NCBI RefSeq assembly: GCF_020184175.1
Contig: NC_065531.1
Location: forward strand, 44,041,213-44,105,212
Origin: Aphis gossypii
Lineage: Eukaryota; Arthropoda; Insecta; Hemiptera; Aphididae
Length of the DNA stretch: 64,000 nucleotides
Direction: 5' to 3'
Shown here: one piece after another, positions 24,610-37,626 of the stretch
How the letters are laid out: the number at the start of each line of letters is the position of its first letter
Numbering within the stretch: position 1 is the stretch's first letter
Made by a program: the position numbers and the translations under genes
Notes under the pieces: generated by a model
What the model saw: only the letters and a program-made list of their open reading frames with translations
Told to the model about the DNA's origin: nothing
Database searches by the model: none

Positions 24610-26200
24610 TATTATATAATTTAAAATTACAAGTTAAACCGTAAGCAACCACGTCTGTTCACTTAAACTTAAATAGCTATACCTACAAATTATACACATA
24701 CGTAATACGATATGAACCAGTAAGCATCAGAAAAAATGCGTGCATTCAATATGGGTTCGAACTTCGATATCTCATAATATGGATTAAAATATAATAATGT
24801 AGACCATGGCCGTTCCCAGACATTTTTCTGGGAGGGCAAAATTTTTTTTAACTAAATACATAGGTAAACCTATTTTTAGAAGCTTATTTCTTATTAGGAA
24901 TTTTACTGATTGCTATAGAAATAACATTATTCCAGGGGGGGCAAGTGTCTCATCTTGCACCTCCTTGGGGATGCCCATGATGTAGACAGTATACTCATTT
25001 TAGTATTATAGTATATTAAATATCGAAATAGATTTACTGTCGACTTTAAATTGTGTCTAGTGATGATTTAATTGATGCATCTGCTAAATAAAAAAACGGA
25101 AGAAAAAATAAAAAGTTTTAAGTATAATTAATTTATAAATTGCAAAAAAAAAGTATAACGTGCAATTTAATCTTCATTATCATTAATAAAATAATAATAT
25201 ATTTTTTTTATATAAAATATAATAATACAACACGTCATCATTTATTCAAATATGTCTAATAAATAATTTTAGGAGGATAGGGAGGAGAAGGCGGTGAATT
25301 TGAAAGTGTCTATATTCTATATAAGTGGAAAACGGGAAAACCCCTGAATACATTATTAATTTTATGGTGCATGATATATAATATTATGTAAATATAGATA
25401 TTCCTAACATAAAATAAGCGAAGTAATAACGGTAGGTAGGTAGTCTGAAATTTTTTTTATAAATAATTACATAATTAATAAATAATAATTAATATTATAG
25501 AATTTATATGCTGTATGAAATTTATTAAATATATATATATATATTGATTTTATTTTCGAGTATGAATAATGTAATGTGTACCTATTTACAACATAAGCTA
25601 TTAAGTAGATATATCACATACAGGTACGTAAATGTAAGAGGTAAAAGATGTGTGGTAAAATATTTTAAGATTTTAAAATTGACATAAAAATATAAAATTC
25701 CGGTAAATTAAAATGTGAATATTTAAGAGCTTTTTAATCATATACTTTGTGTTTATTTTATTCCTTCAGAGTTTTATATTCATTCCATGCATAACTGCTA
25801 TAATCAGTGTACGGCATACACCTACACGAATCGCGTTTGTTGGGGCCACGTTATGAATTATTAATTAACGAGCTTAATACAACGACTATACTACCTAATA
25901 CCTATGTAAGTATAACAGCTGCTATTAATATTATCGTCGTCCAAAAAACAAAGAACACGACTCGTTACCATACAGTCTTCAGACTTCAGAACCTGTGTGT
26001 CTAGTGTGTACACTGTACACACTGACACTACACGACTGCACATTGCTTTTTCATATTATGCCGCTCCGCTCACTACTGGCAAGTGGCAAGGTAATTACGA
26101 TTACCTTGACTACAACAACTACTGACTATGGAATAATTATTAATCACAATTTAAATACGTCATCGGGTACGTCACGAGTACTATCATCTATTCTGTGGTA
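24610..26200. other. Intergenic DNA between the Helitron and menin
   Basis: A possible small non-autonomous element is at about 24805-24982. Its left end, CATGGCCGTTCCCAG, is roughly inverted at its right end, CTTGGGGATGCCCATG, with GGGAGGGCAAAA and GGGGGGGCAAG inside. Further on are an (AT)n run near 25531-25544 and an inverted repeat GTGTACACTGTACAC near 26007-26022. No gene was seen; short frames at 25807-26201 have no recognisable features. Confidence 0.35.
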
Positions 26201-26204
26201 ATAT

Positions 26205-26228
26205 CACGGCTTTAGATCTAAAGCCGTG
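26205..26228. repeat. 24-bp perfect palindrome within a short direct duplication
   Basis: CACGGCTTTAGA followed by its exact reverse complement forms a perfect palindrome. It is flanked by two direct copies of CTGTGGTAATATCA (about 26193-26206 and 26243-26256). A related hairpin with one mismatch lies at 45015-45044. It sits about 0.4 kb upstream of the menin start codon. Function is unknown. Confidence 0.75.
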
Positions 26229-26249
26229 GGTAATATCTATACTGTGGTA

Positions 26250-26637
26250 ATATCAACAAAAATAACGAATTCGTATATGACGGACGTGCACCGGCGACGC
26301 CGGCAGCAAAGTAACCGATTCGCAACGCCGATCCGCTCGAAAACGTTGGTCCGGCGGCAGCTCTGCATCAGATTCGCATGATCTGAACTCCGAGATTACA
26401 ACGCGGTAAAGTAAACAAACAAAAAAAAAAAACAACAAAACACAAAACGACGCGACACGACCGTCCGTAACAATACAAAACGCCGCAACACTTTTTAACG
26501 GTCATACTGGGGACGCGCTGCAGTCGACCTCGGGTGAATGTTTTTCGTATTCACGACGCGGTCGCCGGTCTACATCAATAGCATTGGTGGTTGCAGTGCT
26601 GTGGGTGCACCTTTTAGGGTAAGTACAGGCGGTTATT
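26250..26637 (+). promoter_or_regulatory. Promoter and 5' UTR region of menin
   Basis: Base composition becomes GC-balanced with several CpGs, as expected near an insect housekeeping promoter. There is no obvious TATA box. A possible donor-like CTTTTAGGGTAAGTAC occurs at about 26611-26626 just before the coding start, so an unspliced or alternatively spliced leader is possible. The transcription start was not located. Confidence 0.4.
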
Positions 26638-29148
26638 ATGTCCCTGAAGGTATTCAAAGAGCACGCCGAGTTGTTTCCAATTCGCGATGTACCCGCCGTG
26701 GTGGCCGTGTTCCGCAGAGAGCTAGAAAAAAAAGAACCCGACCTGTTGCTGCTGTCGCTAGTGGCTGGCGCCATCGAGAATACGATGACTTCTGTCCGAC
26801 CAACCACCGAAGTGTCAGTTGCCGTGACGGCTGAAACCAACTTTGACTTTGATCAGGCACCACTGAGGCTGCCCGACGTTGAATTACACATTGTAGAAGC
26901 ACTGTACACAAAATTCTACTCGGTCATCAAGAGCAGCATTGACCCATTGCATTTTGATGAACGAGACGGACATGCCAGCCGAGAACTTGTGAAAAGAGTG
27001 TCTGACGTCATATGGAACACGCTGACTAGAAGTTACTACAAGGACAGAGCACACTTGCAAAGCATGTATAGCTATTTAACAGGTGAGTGAAAACCTTTTA
27101 AAACATAGACGCTATCCTCAACATACACCTATGTTATTGTATAAAAATTTTTGTTTAGGTTCAAAATTGGACTGTTTTGGTGTTGCGTTTGCTGTAGTAG
27201 CTGCTTGTCAAATACTCGGTTACAATGATGTTCATTTGGCTTTGTCTGAAGACCATGCATGGGTTGTATTTGGTCCAGATGGTAGTGAAAATGCAGAGGT
27301 TACGTGGCATGGTAATTTTTTGTATAATACTAATATTCAATTTAGGTATTTAGAAGAATAGTATTCCTTTATATTTTTCTTTAATACAAACATTAATAAA
27401 AGTTCTGTAATGTTTTTTCATTTTCATATTTTTATGGACATCTATAACTCAAAAAAGTTTTATTATTTTTATCTTACACATGATAATGCCACCAGACAAT
27501 AGTTTAGTAGCAACTACTCATTTGCTTGTATAGAATATAAATAGTAGTGTGTATCATCTATATTAAATGACCTGCACTATTCTGTGATTTGTTTTAATTT
27601 TATTTATAGTTAAATATACTAGTTGGTCAGAAAGCTGCACAAACTGTTTTACTAATTTGACTAATTATTTTATTTCAGGAAAAGGAAATGAAGATAAACG
27701 TGGACAAAAAATTAAAGATTCAGGACCAGGTCATAGATCGTGGCTTTATGTTAATGGCCACCCTGTAGTTTGTAATAGGCATATGGAAGTATCAGCATTA
27801 GTAAGTTCCATCAACCCAAGTATTAATCAATCTAATGATGCATTGGAAGTTGCTACTCTTCAAAAACATCTTTTGTGGCTTCTCTATGATGAAGGACATT
27901 TATCAAAATTTCCACTTGCTTTAGGTAATTACAACTTTTGAATTTATTGTTACAGGATTTAACACATAAATTACTGTTTTTTTAGGTAATTTAGGCGATT
28001 TGGAAGAATTAAATGCAACACCTGGAAGACCTCATTGTACTATCTTATTTGAAGAAGCTATTTCAGCTGCTCGTATATACTATAATGATATGTTTGTCTA
28101 TCCATATACTTACCAAGGTGGATATTTCTACAGACACAATATGATTAAAGACGCTTTTGCAAGTTGGGCCAACGCTAGTCAAGTTATAAGCAAGTAAGAT
28201 AAATTACAAGTATACTATTACTTCCTTAATAGTTTATTAATTCAATTGATTTTTTTAATTATTACATTTCAGATATAATTTTAGTAAAGATGATGAAGAG
28301 TTATATAAAGAAATGATGGATATTGCTTATGAATTAATACCATACTCATTGAAAGAAATGACATGTGGCAAAAGTCGATCAATATTAAATAATCCACAAT
28401 GTTATGCATATGTGTTACTAATTTATGATGGCCTTTGTCTTTGGGAAGAAGACGGTACAACCCCAGTATTACATATTAAATGGGCAAAACATTTTATAAA
28501 TTCTATTTCTAAGTTTGATGATAGTGTGAGAACAAGACTTATCATATTAGAACCAAAAGTAAGATATTTTGTTCCAAGTTATTTAAATTATAATCATTTG
28601 TAACAACAGAATTACATAATAAAAAAAAAAAATGTATTTCATATTTAATTTTACTCTAATGATTTTAGGATTCTGAAAATGATACTGATCTAATACAAGA
28701 TTATCATGATAATAACATGAATAATAATAATCGTCCACTACCTAAAGAAATTTTAAATACTATACCTGGTACAGAAGAAGAAACTAAGTCAGAACTCCAC
28801 CCTGGCATTGAAGCACTAACTGCGGCTTGTAGTGAACGAATATTAAATAGAGAATTCTTATTACAAGGTGGTGGAGAACCTTTTGTAGGTAGTTCTGATT
28901 CATTACCTATTCCTACTACTACACCTCAAACACCTATTTTAGAAACAACAATAAAAGATGATGAACCTGAAACTAAAATTGTGTTGAAAAGTAAAAAGAT
29001 GAGAAGTATGAAAGATTTACTAATTGCAAAAAAATTGAATACACAAGCAATTAGTTTACAAATGAGTGCTCAGTCTCAAGGTGGAAAACGTCATGCACCT
29101 AGAGATACTGCAGAGCCTATATCCAGGCGGAGTAGAAGAAATAACTAA
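26638..29148 (+). CDS. Mnn1: Menin, scaffold of MLL/Trx histone H3K4 methyltransferase complexes
   Basis: Menin is a nuclear scaffold that tethers MLL/Trithorax-type H3K4 methyltransferases and also JunD-class factors. Six coding exons read out: 26638-27082, 27159-27311, 27679-27924, 27986-28193, 28273-28558 and 28669-29148. All phases close to give 605 aa, close to the human length of 610-615. Highly conserved blocks include ELVKRVSDVIWNTL, SYYKDRAHLQSM, VHLALSEDHAWVVFGP and AEVTWHGKGNED. PLALGNLGDLEEL, TPGRPHCTILFEEA, CLWEEDGTTPVLHIKWA and the C-terminal MRSMKDLLIAKKLN also fit. The start ATG at 26638 aligns with the menin N-terminus (SLKVFKEHAELFPIRD). The poorly conserved acidic, Pro-rich insert before the C-terminal block is short here. 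An AATAAA (29147-29152) overlaps the stop codon. No odd substitutions were noticed in the core. Confidence 0.97.
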
Positions 29149-32100
29149 TAAAATGTATACTAAAAATGCATAAAACGTAAGTGCAATTTTTTCTTTCAAA
29201 TAATAATTTATTTTACATTGAAAGACTATTATTATGTTACTTATATTTTAGGAGTTTAAATTCTTTGCAATGACTCATAGTTTAGCTCAGTATTTTATTA
29301 GGAATCTCTTATTTAAGATACTTAATCTATATATATATATAAATATATATTTAAAAAATTATAGGTATTAATAATATTAAAAATTGTAATGATAAATAAT
29401 AATAATAATGTTAATAATTTAACAGGAAAATTAGTTGTTAATGATAAAATGTTGAATTTGACAAAGTGATTAATTAGTGTTACCATAAACAATATTTAAA
29501 TATAAAAATACTAAACTTTAAATTAGTAATATCCTAAATTTTTGTGATTTAAAATTTAATTTTGTATTTTGCATTACAAAATTATAAGTTTAAGGTATAG
29601 ACAGTGTCACTGTATACCCACTGTATGAAAATTATACAGTAGTTCAACCTAAGAATAATGATATTATTTTGGAATGATTTAATTGGAAAAATGTTGGAAT
29701 AGATGCAAAAATATTTTGTGAAATTGAGATCAATTGTAATTTAGAATAAACAGAAAAAAAGAGGTGTACTAAAAAATTTTCTCTTTTAGTTAATAGTTAG
29801 CAATTTAAACTTCAAATTGTTTTTGTTGTGTAAACTTCAATAATTTTCAAAGTTTTTATAGTTAATGTATTTAATATAGCTTTGATAAAAGAATTGGACA
29901 AAAAATATTATTTACTGATATAATAAAAATCATTAAGATAGGTTGTGTACATCAAATATATTTTGTTTAAAATTCTATCAAATACCCTCTTATAAATATT
30001 TCTGGTTATGCTACTTATACTAATTTAACATTTTCACATTTTATTATATTGTTAACTTTTAGGTACTATTATTTTACAATATGAGTTATGATTAAGTCGC
30101 CATTTTAAAATTATAATGACATCTAAAATATTATAGTATCATGACATTTTGATTAATTTATAATTTCAAAAATGGGCATAAAGTGTAATAATTTTTAATA
30201 TTTAAAAATAAACTTATAAATAATACATTTTATTTTATTACACAAGATAAATGTAGTTAAAGTACAATACTTATCCCACAGTTTAGTAGGTATAGTAAAA
30301 GAAAAATCTTAATTAATTATATATTTAAAGATTGAAGTGACTTGATTTCTAATTACCGTACATTTTCAAATGAATAAATTCATTATTATTTATCTGATTA
30401 AAAAAGTTTGAAAACCTATATTATTGTATTAAATTATAAAATGCTTATGAAATTATTGTTGTTTGTATTTACTTGCCAATAAGTTACGATTTGTAGAGTA
30501 TTTGTATAATTATTTATAAATATAGTCATAGGCATAACTAAGAAACTACTTCAGCTGCTCTAAATTCTACCTAAGCTATGACAAAATATTGTATAAATAA
30601 ATACATTTTTAGTATTCCAAAATAAATAACCGCAAAGACTTATTTGTTTATTAATCAAATAGTTACAGCTGTAAAATATTTAATTAATGTGCATAATTAC
30701 AAAAAGTAATTTTAATCATTCCAAATCCCAAATTAATATTACAGGGTTTGCATAATGTTTTGAATTTACTAAATTGAAAATGTGACATAACTATTATAGT
30801 TATGCTTATGACTTATAAGCAATCTTAATGTGATCCTTAATTAATGGATGGATTATATGTTTGTAAGGATTTAGTAACCTGTGATAATGAAATAACCATT
30901 TTATAATTTTTATTTACAAATATTTTTACATTGTCCTAACATATTATTCTTTTGTCCAAATGTAATTGTAATATCGTATACAATATCTCCTCATCTTGAC
31001 ATTTTTTTTGTATCTTTAAAACCTTTTTTGTTGAATAATTCTTATCTTTCTATTTATTGTTTATTACTTATTTCTTACTGTTATATTTATACTTAAGAGA
31101 TAGTCTTGATCGTAAATGTTTTTGTTTCCATTGTTTAAAATTTTTAAAAATAATTTATAGTTAATAAGAACTAGTCAAACTATCATATTACAGTGAAATA
31201 ATTAGCCTGTAATTTCTTTAATCCCAAATTAGTAGTCAGTCAGGGAAGTTAATCACTCTCATTTTGTGAGGAAGTGAAGAGGGGCGATTTAAGATTTAAA
31301 AATTTGTTTAGTTGTGCTATAAATCAAATTTTAATTTAATATCTAATAATTTAAGAATAATGATTTATAAGTATGATAAATAGCCAATAATATTTTATTT
31401 TATTGCAAAGCATTAGGCATACTTACTCCCATATTTTACTTCAATAAAAATATTTATTTAAATTATGATTTTTGGAATTTTTAAATATAATTATACCCAA
31501 TTATTTAATTTTTTTATTTCATTTAAGAAGTTATATAAATATATATATATTTTTTTAATATATTGACATTCTAAGTCAAAATTGGAATAACTAGTTTTTT
31601 CTCTTCTTGGGTTATTAAAATATATGTACGAAAGATAATTAATAGTTCTTAAAAATGGTTTACAAAAATATAAAAAAGTTAAATTACACAAAAATTATTT
31701 TTTCAAATTTTTATTTAAACAAATAAGTAGTTATTTATCCATGAACATTCCTTAAAAAATTAAAATTAATTGTTTATTAAAGGGGGAAAACGAGTGAGAC
31801 TGAATCTTCCCTATATATAAACATTCAACATATGTTTTATATTACTAATATTCATATGATACAACACTCAATGAACAGAAAATCAATCCAATATAATATC
31901 TCTAAACCCTGCAGCATAAAAAAATTAGTTTAATTCTTCTTCAATCAGTCATCAGTATTTTACTTATATTTTATAAGAATTATGGATAAAGCATGGTTAT
32001 TGTATTTTAAAAATCGCTCCCCTTCTTTAACCCACTCTTGCAATCTAGATATTCTATAATTTTGTTTTTATTTTATTATGCCAACAATTCAAACAATTTT

Positions 32101-34626
32101 ATTTCTTTTATTTACCCTTGAAGATTATTGAAATCATTTTGAATTATTTAATGACAATGTTACACTCAATAATTTTTTTGTTGTCTATTGTTAGGCATAT
32201 TATTGTTATGTTATAACTTATTTGTTAACATTAATAATTAATCTTAAATACATATATCATATGTATATATGTATATATTTTTGTATGATGAAATTTTGAA
32301 CCTAGTCCTTGCAATTAATATTTATCTTAACGTCTCAAAATATTTGTGAAAAATGTATAATTACATTACCTTAAAAAAATTGTTATATATTTTTAAATGT
32401 TTTATTTCATGACAATAGCTATAGGTTATTAAAATCTAGTGATTTTCTATATTCCATGTAATTCAACTACAATTTTTACCATTAAAATAATAATAATTGT
32501 ATTTAATATTTTATAATTATTGAGCTGTACTTATATATAAATGTGAAATAATTAATATTAAAAACAGATTTTTAAAGTAATTAGTATTTAAACTAAGCTT
32601 TAATTTTAATTATTTTATATTGGTAAATAGGAACGCATATCTTTATCATTGATATTTTTTTAGATTTCATTATTTAATGAAAATTATTTATAATAATTTA
32701 CTATAAGTATTATCTTAAATAGTGAGTTGATTATAATGTTTATTTATTAACTTGATGCTTAACTATAAAACCGTATATACTAACCATTAGGTTAGTTACC
32801 ATAACCATTTGAAAATGTTTTATTTTTAAAATTAATTTTCTTCTTATAATAATGCAACAACCAAAAATAGTACAGACGTGAGATTCCTTATAAATCATTT
32901 TTAAATAATATTAACCTACTTTAAAATTTTTTCAAACCTTTAAAATACTTGTGCTGACATACTCATAAAAAGTACATAATACTTTATCCTATTAAGTCTT
33001 GGTTATAAAGCTACTGTGTTACAGAAATTGCTGTTACTATATATTTTTTTTTAACGTTTAATTTTTACAGCAATATTGCAATAAATGTTAAAGTGTATTT
33101 ATTTTAATTTTAGAACCTTATCTTTAACAACTTAAGTATTTTAACAAAAATAATAGATACAATTCTTTTATATAAAAAAAAAAATTATTATCATCATCAT
33201 CATAAAAAAACAATTATAAATATTGCAAGATGCAATCAAAAACATCTTCTCAAACAACTTCTCTAAAGCAGACATTATGGGGGAACCACATAGACAATAT
33301 TTCTGCTATAAATTACTTGTGTTACTATTAACTCATTGAACATTTTTTACTTTTGCATTAAAAATTTTACTTCTTTTCAGTATATTTATCAAACATAAAA
33401 AAATAGTAAAATAGTTGATTATAAATGTAATGTTCTTCATATCATAAAATGATTTTTTTCAAGTCAACATTTCTTAAAATAAAATGTGTTAAGTATGTCT
33501 AACACGCATCACAATATTAATAGCCTAACACTTTAATTTTAAAAGATTGATTTATAAATTTATGTATGAATTTCAAATCACAATATATGTTTTTTCCTCG
33601 ATTAACTACTCTCTGTTATTTAACATATATACAACAGATTGTACAGTATTTTTTTATAACATATTATATTGAATAATTAAAATTATAATAAGTTTTAGTT
33701 GCGATTGTTAACAGTATCCAATATTTTAAGTGTCTTCCCTATGTAATTTATAAGTATGAAATTATTTAAAATATTAAGTTGATAAATATTGTCTTTAATA
33801 TATTTTTATTTCTATTAAACCAAGTTTAGGTAACGATAATAAACTATTATAGAACCGGTTTAACGTAATTAACAAATTTTTTAAATATTATATATGTGGA
33901 GAAATATGTAACTTTTTTATGTTTAATTATACACATCACAATGTTAAATACCTTATTATTACTTATAAGTACTATTAATATTAAATTTAATTTTGGTTAA
34001 TTTTACAATTTTTAATTTTCATTTATGATGTATTAAAAATGATGATATTTATGTTGCTTTTGAAAATATTTTATTTTTCATAAATAACTTTGTTTCAGTA
34101 TTTGGTTAAGTTTTCAGTATTATAAGGAAACGTTAAGCGAGTTATTATGAATATTTGTTATGAAAAATCTTATCTATATTTATTTAGGATTGGGTATATT
34201 TACTTCAATTTATTGTTCTCCATAATTTTATTGTATTTTATTTTATTTTATTTTTTTGCTTTACTGTTTGTTTTATTATTATTGTTATATAACATTAATT
34301 ATACTTGTTCTTGATAAAATAAAATTTATGACATGCTTTGAAGTTGAACACATTTTTATTTTATTTTAAACATAAACCTATCTTAAATATGAAAAGGTAA
34401 GTATATTTATAAAATTGCAACAACAAACATAATATGTTTTATAATTAATTTTATTAACATTTCTTAACATAATTAAATCACATTAAATATTTCTATATAA
34501 CATCAATTAATATTGTATTTCATTTTTTTTCATTCTAGTATAATTAAATATTAATAGTAAATTTATTAAGAAGTTATTAGTATTTAATACTAACTAATAT
34601 TCAATCAAATAACACAATTATTGGTA
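29149..34626. other. 5.5 kb AT-rich gap between two convergent genes
   Basis: It presumably holds the 3' UTRs of menin (left) and metaxin-2 (right). Reverse-strand AATAAA (TTTATT) occurs at 34562-34567, suitable for metaxin-2. Visible landmarks are an (AT)n run near 29331-29351, an (ATC)n run near 33192-33203, and a weak inverted pair (AGAGGGGCGATTT near 31278, AAATCGCTCCCCTTCT near 32012) that may mark a worn element. No coding frame could be supported; the 66-codon frame at 31491-31691 has no features. Confidence 0.45.
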
Positions 34627-35662
34627 TCATAGAATTCTAGACTGATAAAATTCTGTTTCAATGCGTACACATAATTGAACTAGATTGTCATAAGCTCTGA
34701 TAGTTGCGGCAAAACGATTGTTTAATAGTGGTGTTGTTATGATGGAAAATAAATGACCAAATACTAAAGCGTCTAAATCAGTTGGCCTGGAAAATATTTC
34801 ATCAATAAAATAAATATTTCATATATAAACAGTTAATAACATACTTCTCGCCAAAAAAATATTTCTTGTCTGCCAAAAAATTTGACAATGATTCACAGAT
34901 TCTTTCCACCTCTTTAAATACTTCATCCAAAGTTTTTTTTTTCCAACCTAATACATCTAAATGTGATAACATTTCACGGCGCTTATAATATGTAGCCCAG
35001 TGATTCAATGGAAAAGGATAAACAGAACTGTATCTTGGCTTAGTGAGTTCTTTGTAAGTAAGCTCATGGTTCCACGTTACATAAATCTAAATATAATTAA
35101 AATTATGTAAATGTTTCAAAAATAATACTCTGTAAACAAACCTCGGCATTTAAAAGTACATTATTTACTAGTGCCATATATACTCTTAGATCCCACTTTT
35201 GAGCTTCATCTAAATGTGTAGATAAAGAATAGCCCTAAATAAACATTTATTAACATTTAATTTAATTGAATATTTTAAATAATGTTTAATCTCACTTTAG
35301 ATTGGGCAAAATTGACAATTGGTTCAAAGTCGGCAACTAAAAACTGGCCTGCTTTAATAAAAGGCACTTTACCTCGATGTGGTGACATATATTCAGCATT
35401 TTCTCTTGCTTCCACAATGAATTCCAATCCAGCCATTTTTAAAAATGTTTTAACAGATAAACATTTTGAGTTATCAGGTAATAGGATTTGTTCTGTTTCA
35501 TAAGGCTGGTATAATACTGTGTTTTTTGGCCACTCACTTTCACCTGTAAAACAATGAGTTAAATATACAATAAATAGATAAAATAAAAAAATGTTTACCA
35601 CAAATTTGTGTTCTTAAACATTCTTTTGTCAATATACTTGATGATGTTTTGAAATCTGCCAT
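34627..35662 (-). CDS. Mtx2: Metaxin-2, mitochondrial outer-membrane import/assembly factor
   Basis: Metaxin-2 works with metaxin-1 and SAM50 in the outer mitochondrial membrane, helping beta-barrel assembly and, in animals, linking mitochondria to motor adaptors. Five minus-strand exons: 35662-35599, 35543-35296, 35234-35142, 35086-34845 and 34786-34627. They join in frame to 268 aa (human 263). Diagnostic matches are WPKNTVLYQP, EQILLPDNSKCLSVKTFLKM, ENAEYMSPHRGKVPFIKAG, LVNNVLLNAE and WKKKTLDEVFKEVERICESL. KYFFGEKPTDLDALVFGHLF is the C-terminal GST-like region. The start is the ATG at 35662, giving a short N-terminus (MADFKTSSSILTKECL) before the Tom37/GST-N-like domain. It lacks a C-terminal membrane anchor, as is normal for metaxin-2. 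Its start codon is 503 bp from the divergent hexokinase start. Confidence 0.95.
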
Positions 35663-36165
35663 TGTCAATTACTAATAAACAAATATAAAATATAAATACA
35701 ATATAAGGTATAAGTGATAAATAACTAATAATTTACATAATTTAGGATACAGTTTTAAAATAATGACAATAATCATCTGCAATAAACATTAAATAAATTT
35801 TAGTTAAATAAATTATCATTAATTAGTAGGTAGAATACAATATTTTCTTTAGATGGTATTTTAGGGTAGAAATCATACTATACAAGTATTTAATTTAATA
35901 ATATTGAACTTAATGGTTTTAGATTGTTATTTTTTCAGTATTAAATTCAAAGTAGTTTATAAGTCAAAAAATACATAATGACCATAAAATATTTTAATTT
36001 TTCATAAAATTAATTGTTGGCTAATATAAACAGTACAAATATAAACAAACCACATCTATAGTATAAAATAAACATTTCAAATATAGTTCATGTAGAGTAT
36101 AGACTGCTATAAATTTGTTTAGAATATTATTATTTTATTCAGAGAAACTAACATAATTCATCAAA
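35663..36165. promoter_or_regulatory. Shared upstream region of metaxin-2 and hexokinase (head to head)
   Basis: Only 503 bp separate the divergent ATGs, so both promoters must lie here or the leaders are very short or overlapping. The DNA is AT-rich without a CpG-rich core, unlike the other promoters in this window. No specific factor sites could be assigned. Confidence 0.5.
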
Positions 36166-37626
36166 ATGACTGACATGAGACAAAGTTGTAAAGGACATTT
36201 GAATAACTTAAAAACATGGAGAAATCATGTTAGAGTCAGACGTTTATGCAGGAATTTTGTACTGCCGAATAACAAGCTACGAGAATTTATGAACCGAATA
36301 AACACTTGCATTGATGAAGGTCTTGATAAAGAAAAACACGCAAAAGCAACTATCAAATGTTGGCAAACATATGTCCAAGACATGCCAACTGGTAATGAAA
36401 AAGGAAAATACTTAGCTCTAGATTTGGGTGGCTCAAATTTTCGAGTACTCGATCTAGAATTAGGGGAAAATAAATACTTCACAATGAATCAGAAGGTATA
36501 TGCATGTTCTAAGGAGCTAATGACTGGATCAGGAACAATATTGTTTGATTACATAGCCAAATGTTTAAACGAATTTGTGAACATGGAAGGATTAAAGAGC
36601 AATACCGTACTGCCTTTGGGTTTTACATTTAGTTTCCCAATGTCACAATCAGGCATTAACAAAGGAGATCTAGTAAGATGGACAAAAGGTTTTACATGTG
36701 AGGGTGTAGTTGGCCAAGATGTTGTACAGCTGTTAACAAAGTCAATTAACAATATTCCTGACCTAAAAATAAACATTTGTGCAATTTTAAATGACACTGT
36801 TGGCACTTTAATGTCCTGTGCTTGGTTAAATCCGAAAACCAGAATAGGTTTGATTATTGGTACAGGCTGTAATTGTTGTTACTTAGAAAAAGTAAATTTG
36901 AAAAACCTAGGTATTTATATTTCTAATAACTAAATATGATGAAATTTGTATTTTTAGGTAAAAAATATCAAGCTGTACGAGGGTGACCAATCAAAAGATG
37001 AAATGATTATCAATCTTGAGTGGGGTGCATTTGGAGATAATAATGAACTTGAAGATTTTCATACTAAATATGACAAATCTGTTGATGAAATTTCTGAAAA
37101 TCGTGGACAACAAATTTTTGAAAAAATGATATCTGGACGCTACCTTGGAGAATTGTTAAGATTAGTATTAGTAGAAATGATCGAGAACGAATTAATATTT
37201 GATGGCACAAAACCATCAATGCTTGATGTTCCTCAATCATTAACTAGTGATGTGATATCTCTAATTGAGAATGACCCACCTGGAACTTATACAGCCACTA
37301 GAAAGTTCCTTCGAGGAATTGGTGTGGTCAATCCAACAGATGGAGACTGCATGAATATTAGATATGCAGCAGAATGCATTTCAAGAAGATCTGCATACTT
37401 AGTTGCTGCTGGACTAACAGTCATATTAAATAGGATGAATGAAAAAGATGTGATAATTGGAGTGGACGGATCAGTGTACAGATATCATCCGTTTTATCAT
37501 CAGTTACTAGTGGACAAGATTAATGAATTAGTTAATAGTGGTATTAAATTTGGAATTATACTTTCTGAAGATGGCAGTGGAAGAGGTGCAGCTATCCTAG
37601 CATCTGCAGTTTGTCCACTAGAATAA
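36166..37626 (+). CDS. Hexokinase (type A-like), two exons
   Basis: Phosphorylates glucose and related hexoses with ATP in the cytosol, the entry step of glycolysis. Exons 36166-36891 and 36958-37626 join in phase 0 (GAAAAA|GTAAAT..TTTTTAG|GTA) to 464 aa, the usual single-unit invertebrate length. Key parts visible: WQTYVQDMPTG, the phosphate-1 loop DLGGSNFRV (86-94), sugar-binding LGFTFSFP (151-158) and WTKGF. Catalytic Asp210 lies in NDTVGT, with GTGCNCCYLE at 232-241, EWGAFGD, GVDGSVYRYHP and SEDGSGRGAA near the end. Two usually invariant spots differ: Ser for Thr in DLGGTNFR, and Cys-Asn-Cys where most have Ser/Thr-Asn-Ala. Catalytic and most sugar-contact residues are kept, so activity is likely. 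It may be a diverged paralogue. An AATAAA lies at 37656-37661. Confidence 0.95.

Noticed and set aside
24745..24770. GGTTCGAAC resembling a tRNA B box
   Set aside because: No matching acceptor and anticodon stems could be folded around it by eye.
35282..35503. Plus-strand frame opposite metaxin-2 exon 2
   Set aside because: It is an antisense shadow of a strongly conserved exon.
36893..36911. Alternative hexokinase donor at CCTAG|GTATTT
   Set aside because: It shifts the frame and meets a stop soon after the acceptor. The donor at 36892 keeps phase and the conserved sequence.
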